DNA of 64,000 nt from Thinopyrum elongatum (Eukaryota; Streptophyta; Magnoliopsida; Poales; Poaceae), in contig CM022303.1 in NCBI GenBank assembly GCA_011799875.1, positions 545,927,368 through 545,991,367 on the forward strand. Direction: 5' to 3'. Made by a program: the position numbers and the translations under genes. The notes under the pieces were generated by a model. That model saw nothing but the letters and a program-made list of their open reading frames with translations, did no database searches and was not told the DNA's origin. This document shows, in pieces, positions 55,981 through 64,000 of the stretch; positions within the stretch are counted from its first letter, which is position 1, and every line of letters begins with the position of its first letter.

Positions 55981-57686
55981 TGTTAGGACCAAGAGTATAT
56001 CGACCAGAGGGGGGTGAATGGGAGATTCAAAAATTCTTTCGAATGTTATGAATTGATCCCAAACACTGCAGTGGAAATAAGGTTCGGTAGATATTAACTT
56101 AAACAAGCAGTTTATCTAGGAGCATATCTATCGATGAAAGTGGTAATGATGGTACGAGCATAAGATATCACAGGTCGGACAAAGATGATGGTAATGCAAT
56201 ACGCTAATAGATGCAATAGCATGAGAGATAAACAAGGTGTGGAACAACGATAGATAACCACGAGAAAGAACTACGACAGGGTGAATGAAAACAACATAGA
56301 GATACACACGAGATTGAACAAGTATGAGTAGCAGAGTAAGTGAATGAAATGACTACACTGAATGGGAAGAAGGTAATAGAGCAAGCGACAAATGATAACA
56401 GATGATAAAGACGAAAGATATGCCGCATACAATGATAGATCAGATAAACTATCGACACAGAGCACGAATGTAAACTGCTGAAGGAATTACAGTGAAGTAG
56501 AATGAACCAGTGGTGCTCGATGGTGACAATCAGATTTGGTAGACCAGTTCACCCTTCTGCCAAAGGGCTACTTCTGGTTGGAGGGGCTGTGACTTAACAC
56601 GGAAGATAAACTCTCTTCGTCCTATTCTCCTTTAACACAGAGCTGATCAGACTCAGGTTGATTTCACTCATGGAAGATCCTTGTCGGCGATCTCCAAACC
56701 TTTGGTCGACCTTCGCGAACCACAATCACTCTTGGTTGCTGAAGATCTTGCTCGGTGAAGACAACAACTCTTCAACACTCGAGCCAACACCTATCCGTCT
56801 AGGGAGTGCGCAGATCTCAAGAGTAATAGGTACAAGAACTCTAACTCAGAACTACTGTGATGCTAAACCACTGTCTAAGTTTTGGGCTCTTGATTTTTCT
56901 CTCGGTGGATCTTAAACTCAAATCACTCGGAGAGGGGATGCTCAGTCAATCTTCTCAGAAATATTAAGTGGAGCAGCCAACGGACAACATTGGAGCGGGG
57001 TGGCTATTTATAGCCGCAGCCTTCCCTGAAGGGAAATGACCAAATTGGACATGTGGAGCAGCCAATGGCCGAACGACACGAGTCCAACGGTCGGAAATTT
57101 GAGCACAACGGTAACATTACTTGTGAAGCAAGTAATGCAAACTCCTCAGTTCGAAAGATATCTCCTGCAGCACGAAGAACAACGTCTACTGCTGCCAGGT
57201 AATCATTCGAAGCATAAAGAGATTTCTCTCGCATCTTTCATAGGTTTTGGGCTAAGCATCACATCGGATCTAAGCTTCGAGAACCTATACCCCTCTTAAT
57301 AGTACGAATGTCCTATGACTCGAATAAATGAAAGAAGAACAACGAAATGAATACTATGTCTTCTCTTTGTCTTTGACTTCCATTCGCTGCAGTCATTTTC
57401 CTTCGGACAGAATCTCCGAACCAATTGCTTCACGTTAGCAATAATTTTCGAGCAGCTAACTCCTTCACACCAATCTTCTCACCTACATATCTTCAATAGA
57501 TGTAGCTCATTCTTCTCTGCAACGCAGATATTCTTCGGTGAAGTTCCTCGAACTTGACACCGGAGACAGCATTCTCTTCGGTTCTGCATGGACTATTTCT
57601 CTCTGTATGCACTAGCAAACAAATTAGTCCATGCATGTTTCTGTCAACAATCTCCAAAACACAAGAGGGCAAATATTGCACCAACA
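55981..57686 (-). repeat. 3' LTR of the interrupted retrotransposon
   Basis: From TGTTAGGACCAAGAGTA to ATTGCACCAACA on +, that is TGTTGGTGCAATATTTGCC...CCTAACA on its own strand. The 5 bases before it, GATTC (55976-55980), are one half of the expected duplication. Confidence 0.82.
57004..57013 (-). promoter_or_regulatory. TATA box of the 55981-57686 LTR
   Basis: The minus strand reads CTATAAATAG. About 10 bases upstream on that strand is TTCCCT-GA-AGGGAA (57022-57035), a single interrupted palindrome. Both lie in the middle of the LTR, where a U3/R border is expected. Confidence 0.55.
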
Positions 57687-58219
57687 ATCTCCCCCTTTTT
57701 GGACGATTGTTGACAAAACAGAACATGTTGAAAGATAGATAAATGAATGAAATGTAATGCGAAGGATGATGAAAGACAAGAGATAACTACGAAGATGAAA
57801 CACGCTCCCCCTGAAGATATGCATCCAATGCACTGAAGATAAAATGGAGGGCAGCTAGATGAATCTTTGTACGAGTGATATTGACATAAGATCTCATTCT
57901 TGGTCTCTTTCAATACACTCGATAGTGTCTGAGGTGTTTCTGTCACACACAATCTTTAAAAAGAAATGTTAGATAAAGCAAGTACTTTGAAATGATTTGG
58001 GACGAAGGATAAGCCATGAAGATTTTCTCATATCACAATTTAAATCCACACGAGATATGAGTTCCCTGCAAGTTAGATATATGAGGGAAATCAGATCAAA
58101 GGAATTATAGATAAATTGCTCGTAGTAGATATGCTTCAGATGAAGTTTTCCTGCAACACAGATGTTACGAAGGAGAAGTGCGACGAAAACAACTTGATAG
58201 ATAGAAATAATTTGTTCTT
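57687..58219 (-). other. PPT and 3' internal region of the interrupted retrotransposon
   Basis: ATCTCCCCCTTTTTGG (57687-57702) is the inverted PPT. The rest is AT-rich with no ORF and stops at the TGTAGGATCG start of the next LTR. Confidence 0.65.
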
Positions 58220-59020
58220 TGTAGGATCGAAAGTATGTCTAGAGGGGGGGGGGGTGATTAGACTACTTGACCAAATAAAAATCTAACCTTTTCCCAATTT
58301 TAGTTGTGGGCAGTTTTTAGCAATTAGCACAAGTCAAGCAATCGACCTACACATGCAGTTCTAAGAGTGTAGCAGCGGAAAGTAGAACATTGCATACGAA
58401 GTTAAAGGGAAGGGTTTGGAGAGTGCAAACGCAATGAAGACACGGAGATTTTTGGCGTGGTCTCGATAGGTGGTGCTATCGTACATCCACATTGATGGAG
58501 ACTTCAACCCACGAAGGGTAACGGTTGCGCGAGTCCACGGAGGGCTCCACCCACGAAGGGTCCATGAAAAAGCAACCTTGTCTATCCCACCATGGCCATC
58601 GCCCATGAAGGACTTGCCTCACTCGGGTAGATCTTCACGAAGTAGGCGATCTCCTTTCCCTTACAAACTTCTTGGTTCAACTACACATCTTGATGGAGGC
58701 TCCCAAGCGACACCTAACCAATCTAGGAGACACCACTCTCTAAAAGATAAAAAATGGTGTGTTGATGATGAACTCCTTGCTCTTGTGCTTCAAATGATGG
58801 TCTCCCAAACACTCAACTCTCTCTCACAGATTTGGATATGGTGGAAAGATGATTTGAGTGGAAAGCAACTTGGGGAAGGCTAGAAATCAAGATTCTTGTG
58901 GTAGGATTGGTATATCTTGATCTCAACACATGAGTAGGCGGTTCTCTCTCAGAAAATGTATGGTGGAAGTGTAGGCACGTTCTGATGACTCTCTCACATA
59001 TGGAGACGGGGGTGGAGGGG

Positions 59021-59030
59021 TATATATAGC
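59021..59030 (-). promoter_or_regulatory. TATA box of the 58220-59802 LTR
   Basis: The minus strand reads GCTATATATA within GGAGGCTATATATACCCCTC, a strong plant TATA context. It lies 41 bp downstream, on that strand, of the dyad array. Confidence 0.8.
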
Positions 59031-59070
59031 CTCCACACAAAATCCAACCGTTACACACATTTGACCCAAC

Positions 59071-59454
59071 TCAGTGAGACCAAATAGATGAACTCGGTGA
59101 GACCGACTAGTTCAAAATGTGAACATTAGGAATCTCGGTGGGACCGACTGGAACAACTCGGTGGGACCGATGTGCTAGGGCTTAGGGAAAACCTCATCTC
59201 GGTGGCGCCGATCGCATCAACTCGGTGAGACCGAAGTGAAGCAATAGGGCAACAGAGAATTGGTCAAGCCATCTCGGTGAGACTGATTGCAATTTTGGTG
59301 AGACTGAAATAATTGCAACTGATAACAGGGAGTTGGCAAGGCCATCTTGGTGAGACCGAGATCCGTATTGGTGTGACCGAACTGTTAGGGTTTTTGGCTG
59401 TGGCTATGTCATATGAACTCGGTGGCGCCGGATAGAATGAATCGGTGGGGCCGA
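59071..59454. promoter_or_regulatory. Dyad array I: twelve TCGGT-N3-ACCGA palindromes upstream of the LTR TATA box
   Basis: 13-bp dyads start at 59071, 59094, 59135, 59158, 59199, 59222, 59274, 59295, 59347, 59368, 59419 and 59442. They come in pairs 20-23 bp apart with 41-52 bp between pairs. Exact arms are seen at 59094, 59135, 59158 and 59222; others have one or two changes (GCCGA, ACTGA, TTGGT). The three-base spacer varies (GAG, GGG, GGC, GTG). Two copies read ACCGAC, the DRE/CRT core bound by AP2-type DREB factors. Binding is inference. Confidence 0.7.
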
Positions 59455-59802
59455 GTTGAAGTTTAGGGTTTTGACATATTTGGAATGAGAAAGTGCATGA
59501 GGGCTTTGGAGCAATATCATCAAGCATTTTGAGCAAGCAACCCATTAAGCAACACCTCATCCCCTTTTAATAGTATTGGCTTTCCTATGGACTCAATGTG
59601 ATCTTGGATCACCAAAACAAAGATGAAGAGTCTTGAGCTTTTGCCAATATGTGTCCTTAGCATTTTAAAGGGTCCACATTCCTATTCCATGCCATGCCAT
59701 TCATTAAACTTCCTGAAATATTTATCTTGAATGGATATTAGTTCAATGAGCTATATGTTGTTATGAATTACCAAAACCACCCTGGGATTAGTTGCACTTT
59801 CA

Positions 59803-59818
59803 ATCTCCCCCTTTTTGG
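59803..59818 (-). promoter_or_regulatory. Polypurine tract of the youngest element
   Basis: The minus strand reads ACCAAAAAGGGGGAGAT and then the LTR start TGAAAGTGC. It is nearly identical to the PPT of the element it is inserted in. Confidence 0.82.
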
Positions 59819-60442
59819 TAATTGATGATAACATATAGATCAAAGCTTCGACAAATGATAAAATGAATGAAATACATCGTCGCTTTGAGAAGTATGTGAT
59901 AAGCAAGAGCTCCCCCTAAATTTGTGCATTAATTAAAAATTTGCGTTTGAATGCAAATGCATAATTGATTAGGATCATGGGTCACTCTTCCATGTCACAT
60001 ACATCTTGGTGTAGCGCACAAAATGATAAGAGTAGAATAACATGCACTCATCACCAAAGATACAAGTGATTGATCATACAGAAATAATCATAGAGATAGA
60101 CATGCAAGCACACATTAAGCATAGTATGATCAAACACATGATCACACAAGGTATCTCACGAGCATAACAGAAACGTAGCATCAAGTAGCAACAACCAACC
60201 AAAGTAGCAAGGCAAATAAAAAACCAACCAAGAAGCAAAAAACTCTCTCTCTCTCGAAGCCTATGATCTATAGACTTTCTCCCACTTTGGAAACAAGTTA
60301 CCAAAAAGTTTGAAAACGTATAGTGCTATGCGGCACTCTTGGCACGATCTCTGGGAGCTCCCGAAGGGGTCTTCTGGCTTGTAGCTCCGGTGTGCGTAGA
60401 CGGCGTTGAGAGGAGTGCGTCTGCAAATGCTTCTACTGAAGT
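59819..60442 (-). other. 3' internal non-coding region of the youngest element
   Basis: AT-rich, with a CTCTCTCTCTC run near 60242. No ORF. Connects the ORF stop to the PPT. Confidence 0.55.
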
Positions 60443-62442
60443 CTATTGAGCAGGAGGAGTTGATACTAGTGGTGGCACTGTGGCAGTGGTGGCAGGAGTA
60501 GAATGAGCAGGCCTCAAGTCTGCATCTAGCTCAGCAGAAGACCTCTGTGCCCTTGGCACTGTCTGGAATCTATCTATAGTAGGTCTATCATCTCTGTCCT
60601 CAGCATCATCTCTCAGCTTCTCAACAATAGTCTGAATCTCAATGACCTTGACATCAAGGTTGTACATCTTGTCTTCAACAATCCTGTCTAAGCTCTCCTG
60701 ATTCTTAGTCAAGTTGGCCAGACTCTTCTCAATCCTCAGGGTTGCTTGTAGCAGATATGTGAGTTGATCTTGTTTGGTCTTGAGATTCACAACTGATGCA
60801 TCTGGAGCACTTGCTGCTTTTGCTGCTTTAGCATCCTTTGCCTTCTCGGCTTTCTCCTGGGCCTCAATAGAAGTAGGATGTGAAGCATCCATTACAACTT
60901 CATTGTCTTCAAACTCTGGCCTAAGAGGTAAATGCTCTCTGTCAAGTAGATATGTGCCAGTTCCAACATTGGAATTGATCAACATCTGAATGTGTGGTGC
61001 ATATCCACATGATCTCTTTTGGTCAGCAGCTGTCCTCTTGACTGTCTCAACTATCAGACTCATTACCTTGAACTTCTGTGGGATGTCAAATAGATGCAGC
61101 AGGTTGATTGAATGTCCACGGATCATTCTCTCATCTCCAGACTTGGGCAACAATGTATGCCTCAAGATGTAGTTGATAGTGCCCAAACCAGCAAGCACAT
61201 AGTATATGGAACCAAACTTGTGAGTTTCCAATGCTTCATCAGGAATGGTCTTGTACAAGTGACACATAGTGTTATGGTCAATCCTTGGTTTGCCATAAAC
61301 ATCTATGTCATTCTCATCTTCATCTGGGGCATTGATAAGAGCAGCCCATTCTGAGATAGATGACTGGTACCTGGTGCCCTCAGTCATCCACACTATCCTC
61401 CCATCTGGATAGAAATGTGCAGGGGAGTAAAATTGCATCACCATTTCATCGTTCCACTTGGTGAGCTTCTGTCCAACGAATGCATCAACTCCAGTCAACC
61501 TGAAGCTCTCATGAACATGGGGAAAGTAATCCTCATTTGCATCAATGTACTTCCAGTCAACCCACTTCATATTGCTAATGATAGGCTTCTTGTCGAGCAA
61601 AACTGTCTCATAGAAGTCCTGATGTTCCTTGGTGTGGAAACGATAATAAACAGCAGTCCTTCTCCTTGTGGCATATGGATCTGTCTTTCTCCATAATCTC
61701 AGTCCATTGTCCTTCCTCAAGTTCATGTTCTCAGCCACTGGATGATCATCATTGTGGTCTGGAATCTTGGGTTTCAGTTTTCTAAGCACTTGGGCTTCAT
61801 CATCTTCGTGAACTTCTGGCACTGGGGCCTTGTTCTTTTCAGTAGAAGGAATGTTCCTGGTGGATCTGAAGTCTTGGGTGCAGTAGGTGGAGGCTTTGAC
61901 TTAGGCTTGGAGGGAGCACCAGTCTTAATGGCATCAGCCATTAATTTCTGAGACTTGGCTGGTGGTGCAACATGTTCTTCCTCCTCATCCTCATCAGCAT
62001 CCCTCATCATGGATGGTCTACCAATGACTCTGGCAATGGTTTTCTTGACTCTCTCCTTCCTCTTCTTCTTTCCATCAGCAGCTTCACCTTCTTCTCTTGG
62101 CTTAAGAGTGAACTCCATAGTCTCATGTGTGGCAGTTGACTTCCTGGTTTTGGACATGGGAGCTCTCTTGGCAGGAGGTTTCTTTTGAATACCAGGCTTG
62201 GTGGTAGCAGCTGCAGCATATTCCTTCTTCAGCACCTTCTTCTTTGAGGTCACTTCTTCCTCAACAACAAAATCTTCATCCTCACTGTCAGAGTTCCTCT
62301 TCTTTCTCTGTCTAGTAGCAGCTTTGGGCAGGTTGCTAGGAGTGCTTCTGCTGCCTTCATCATAGCTACTACTTGAACTAGTACCCTCACTAAGGTTGAC
62401 ATGCTCCCCTGACTTGTTTTGACTGTCACTTGCTTCAGACAT
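60443..62442 (-). pseudogene. Retrotransposon ORF with nuclear-signal-like N-terminus and plant-transposon-type domain, one frameshift
   Basis: From ATG 62442 the frame encodes a Ser-rich acidic start (MSEASDSQNKSGEHVN), basic clusters (RQRKKRNSDSEDED, KKKRKERVKK) resembling nuclear localisation signals, and Pro/Lys-rich linkers. It runs out of frame at 61774. The second frame, usable from about 61850 and with its first ATG at 61822, continues to 60443 (459 codons from that ATG). It carries WVDWKYIDANEDYFPHV, FYSPAHFYPDGRIVWMTEG, TINYILRHTLLPKSGD and GHSINLLHLFDIP, then an Ala/Lys helix and a coiled coil (LTYLLQATLRIEKSLANL). The middle block resembles the putative plant transposon protein domain of gag-like retrotransposon ORFs, with limited certainty. 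A 1-base indel near 61850 breaks an otherwise ~666-codon protein. It has its own TATA-like box and leader upstream. Confidence 0.65.
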
Positions 62443-62563
62443 CTCTGCAAACTGACCCTGTGAATAGATGGATATGGGCAGAGTGGATGAGCATCACCAA
62501 AAGCAGCTTGTTTTTGCAAAAAATGAGTCAAAATCTTAGTTTTAGTTTTCTACAGAAAGCATT

Positions 62564-62791
62564 TCGGAGCTACCGATATGATAATCTCGGTGACACCGAA
62601 GCACTAATAGAGTCTAAACATGCAGCATCGGTCGGGCCGAGTTGCAGTTCGGTGACTCCGAGATGCTAGGTTTTCACAGAGAAATTACTTTCGGTCTCAC
62701 CGATCAGTATGCTTCGGTCAGACCGAGTTGTACTTAGTGCAATGGCCAGGGCCAATCGGTGGGACCGAAAACTTCATTTCAGTTGGTCCGA
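62564..62791. promoter_or_regulatory. Dyad array II: eight TCGGT-N3-ACCGA palindromes in the ORF leader
   Basis: Dyads start at 62564, 62587, 62628, 62649, 62691, 62714, 62756 and 62779, with spacing 23, 41, 21, 42, 23, 42, 23: pairs on a ~64-bp period. Half-sites are degenerate (TCGGA-GCT-ACCGA, TCGGT-CGG-GCCGA, TCGGT-GAC-TCCGA). The array ends about 120 bp before the ATG at 62442, on the transcribed side of the TATA-like box at 63129. In RNA each dyad could form a 5-bp stem with a 3-base loop. Confidence 0.68.
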
Positions 62792-63128
62792 GATGAGCTC
62801 GGCAAAAACCTAACCCTAATTTTTTTCATCAAATCTAATCTAAAGGAGTTCTTTGCTGGATAGAATGATTTCATACATGGGAAGAAAGTAGGCAAGAACT
62901 TTGTGCAATGAATCAGACTGAGGAATAAGCACAAAGTGGTCGAATTCGTACCCTAACTTGGTGACGGTTCGCTATGGCGGCAACGGCGGTGGAGAAATCC
63001 GTTGATGGCGGCGGAGACCTGCGACGGAGGCGCACAGGTGGAGATGGCGACGATCTGGAGACCAAGGGGCGGCAGCAATGGGGGCGCGGGCTCTAGTGTT
63101 TAAAGAAATTTTCAATCGAACGGGCCGC

Positions 63129-63140
63129 GGTATATATACC
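63129..63140 (-). promoter_or_regulatory. Internal TATA-like box ahead of the 62442 ORF
   Basis: GGTATATATACC is a perfect 12-bp palindrome, so it reads as a TATA box on either strand. On the minus strand it is followed by a ~690-bp leader to ATG 62442. Its position 10 bp downstream of dyad array III copies the arrangement in the LTR (TATA 41 bp from array I). Confidence 0.55.
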
Positions 63141-63149
63141 CATACGCAG

Positions 63150-63390
63150 TCGGTGGCGCCAAGTGGAACGTCTCGGTGGCACCGATATGCAAAACTGCTT
63201 GCATTTATTGCAACTCGGTGAGACCGAATCGTTCTAATCGGTGGCACCGAGGTGAAAACCTAGATCAATCTAGCGGTTTCGGTGGGACCAAATATGAGTG
63301 TGTTAGTGTGACCGAAATTCACAAGAATGTTTTGGATGTCAGCCCTTGACGGATCGGTGGCTCCGAGTGCTCCTCACCCGGAGGGTCCGA
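63150..63390. promoter_or_regulatory. Dyad array III: eight TCGGT-N3-ACCGA palindromes upstream of the internal TATA box
   Basis: Dyads start at 63150, 63173, 63215, 63238, 63279, 63303, 63354 and 63378; spacing 23, 42, 23, 41, 24, 51, 24. Exact arms are seen at 63173, 63215 and 63238. The pattern matches arrays I and II. Confidence 0.7.
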
Positions 63391-64000
63391 AAAAGACTTG
63401 TTCAAATTTTGTGATGTAGCATGAATAGAGTTTGAGACGAGAAAAATCATAGATAGCTAGAGGAGGTTCTTAGGCATTCTTGTCCATCCATTTGGCCAAC
63501 AAAAACCAAACAATCAAAACCACAAATGGATGTCCTCGAATGGAGAAATTATGCAACCAACATGCTCACGAAATAAGATTGCTAATGAAATATGTGACAA
63601 AGCATGCACAAACAATTCTAGCATCTATCAAGCAATTGGCGATGACTAGGTCATCTATATATGAGTATATTGACTTAGGAGTCAAATGAGAACATTTGAT
63701 CGTAGGTCATACTCATCGTTTAAGCACAAGTGGGGTTACCACTTTTACATAAAGCATTAATGTGTTCATACCATTAGAGTTGCTTTAGCTCAATTCTTAG
63801 AGTAAAGCTCCCCCTAGATGTGATATCCCCCCTAATAGGGATGAACTAACCTTGGGTTTTGTCGATGATGACTTCATGTAGATGTTGAAGATGTGGATGC
63901 TCAATGTTGATGTAGATCGTTTGGAGCAATCCATTGGAGTGTTGCACTTTCAATACCTACACGGGTTAGTCCGACAAGGAACATACAAGGATATCCATAG
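63391..64000 (-). other. Upstream internal region of the youngest element, no gene seen
   Basis: AT-rich, no frame over about 70 codons with recognisable content. GCTCCCCCT near 63809 and GTTGCACTTTCA near 63942 echo the PPT and LTR end of this family (GTTGCACTTTCA at 59791-59802), but no full LTR starts here. Confidence 0.45.

Larger units (their letters stand above)
55981..58219 (-). mobile_element. LTR retrotransposon inserted in the CACTA element, itself interrupted at 58220
   Basis: A 1706-bp LTR starts exactly where the CACTA subterminal repeats stop. Its right border is followed by the minus-strand PPT CCAAAAAGGGGGAGAT, so it is a minus-strand element and this is its 3' LTR. About 530 bp of 3' internal region follows before the next element cuts in. 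The remaining internal part and the 5' LTR lie outside the window. The PPT wording is common in Copia (SIRE/Maximus-type) elements, but no coding sequence is present to prove it. Confidence 0.75.
58220..59802 (-). repeat. 3' LTR with dyad-rich U3 region
   Basis: From TGTAGGATCGAAAGTATG to GTTGCACTTTCA on + (1583 bp), so TGAAAGTGCAAC...CGATCCTACA on its own strand. An 11-base G run lies at 58244-58254, a TATA box at 59021-59030 and twelve TCGGT-N3-ACCGA-type dyads at 59071-59454. The minus-strand region after the TATA box would be R/U5 with long CCTTCGTGG repeats (about 58500-58600). Confidence 0.85.
58220..64000 (-). mobile_element. Youngest visible LTR retrotransposon, minus strand, right end outside window
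   Basis: The 3' LTR (58220-59802) is followed rightward by an inverted PPT and an internal region holding a ~2-kb minus-strand ORF, its leader, TATA-like box and dyad arrays, continuing to the right edge. The PBS and 5' LTR are not in view. No protease, RT or integrase is seen in 4.2 kb of internal sequence, so either pol lies further right or this is a non-autonomous family. It is inserted in the 55981 element. Superfamily is unresolved: the PPT suggests Copia, while the ORF resembles plant transposon gag-like proteins. Confidence 0.78.

Noticed and set aside
56204..56465. Minus-strand hydrophobic frames (84 and 64 codons) resembling membrane proteins
   Set aside because: They lie in an LTR and have no start signals or family motifs; the hydrophobicity reflects AT-rich codons.

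Overview
This window reads as intergenic DNA from a large Triticeae-type grass genome (wheat, barley, Aegilops or a relative). The signs are Athila-group Ty3/gypsy retrotransposons nested in each other, CACTA transposons ending in CACTACTAG- and CACTACTGC-type termini, a Stowaway MITE with the CTCCCTCCG terminus, gypsy LTRs starting TGTAACACCCC, and LTR retrotransposons with an AAAAAGGGGGAGAT polypurine tract. I found no convincing ordinary cellular gene, tRNA, rRNA or CRISPR array. Family names are from memory; boundaries, target-site duplications (TSDs), primer-binding sites (PBSs) and polypurine tracts (PPTs) were read from the sequence.

Left part (1-33797) is a four-deep nest. The host is a decayed Athila-type gypsy element on the + strand (pol relic 1967-5504, 3' LTR 32499-33797, 5' end off the window). 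It was hit by a CACTA element (1-1963, left end off the window) and by a second, minus-strand Athila-related element (5833-30524, two LTRs, PBS and PPT, no gag-pol seen). That element in turn carries a complete minus-strand chromodomain gypsy element with 4.2-kb LTRs (9046-22480, TSD ATACC, one stop in an otherwise open gag-pol) and an opposite-strand solo LTR of a related family (24834-28914, TSD GATAT).

Middle part (33798-43935) is a patchwork without strong genes: a CA/GA microsatellite, two LINE remnants on the minus strand (one with a poly(A) end), a hAT-type MITE inside a short signal-peptide-like ORF, AT-rich DNA, a ~97-bp minisatellite, two related segments with long poly(G) runs, and an LTR fragment.

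Right part (43936-64000) starts with a large CACTA element that shows no transposase but holds apparently captured or unknown genes: a DEDDy 3'-5' exonuclease-like pseudogene, a repeat/coiled-coil ORF, a two-exon B3-like gene and three others, separated by tandem arrays (24, 45, 84, 104, 247 and 505 bp). Two minus-strand LTR retrotransposons are nested in it: one with its LTR at 55981-57686, and inside that one a second with its LTR at 58220-59802, whose internal region (ORF of about 666 codons with one frameshift, and its own TATA-like leader) runs off the right edge.

The most interesting signal is regulatory. The last element has three arrays totalling 28 interrupted palindromes of the form TCGGT-N3-ACCGA, alternately about 23 and 41-52 bp apart. 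Two arrays lie just upstream of TATA boxes (LTR and internal) and one lies in the leader of the ORF. A second dyad system, GAGG-N6-CCTC, occurs four times with matching spacing in all three TGTAACACCCC-type LTRs of the left part.
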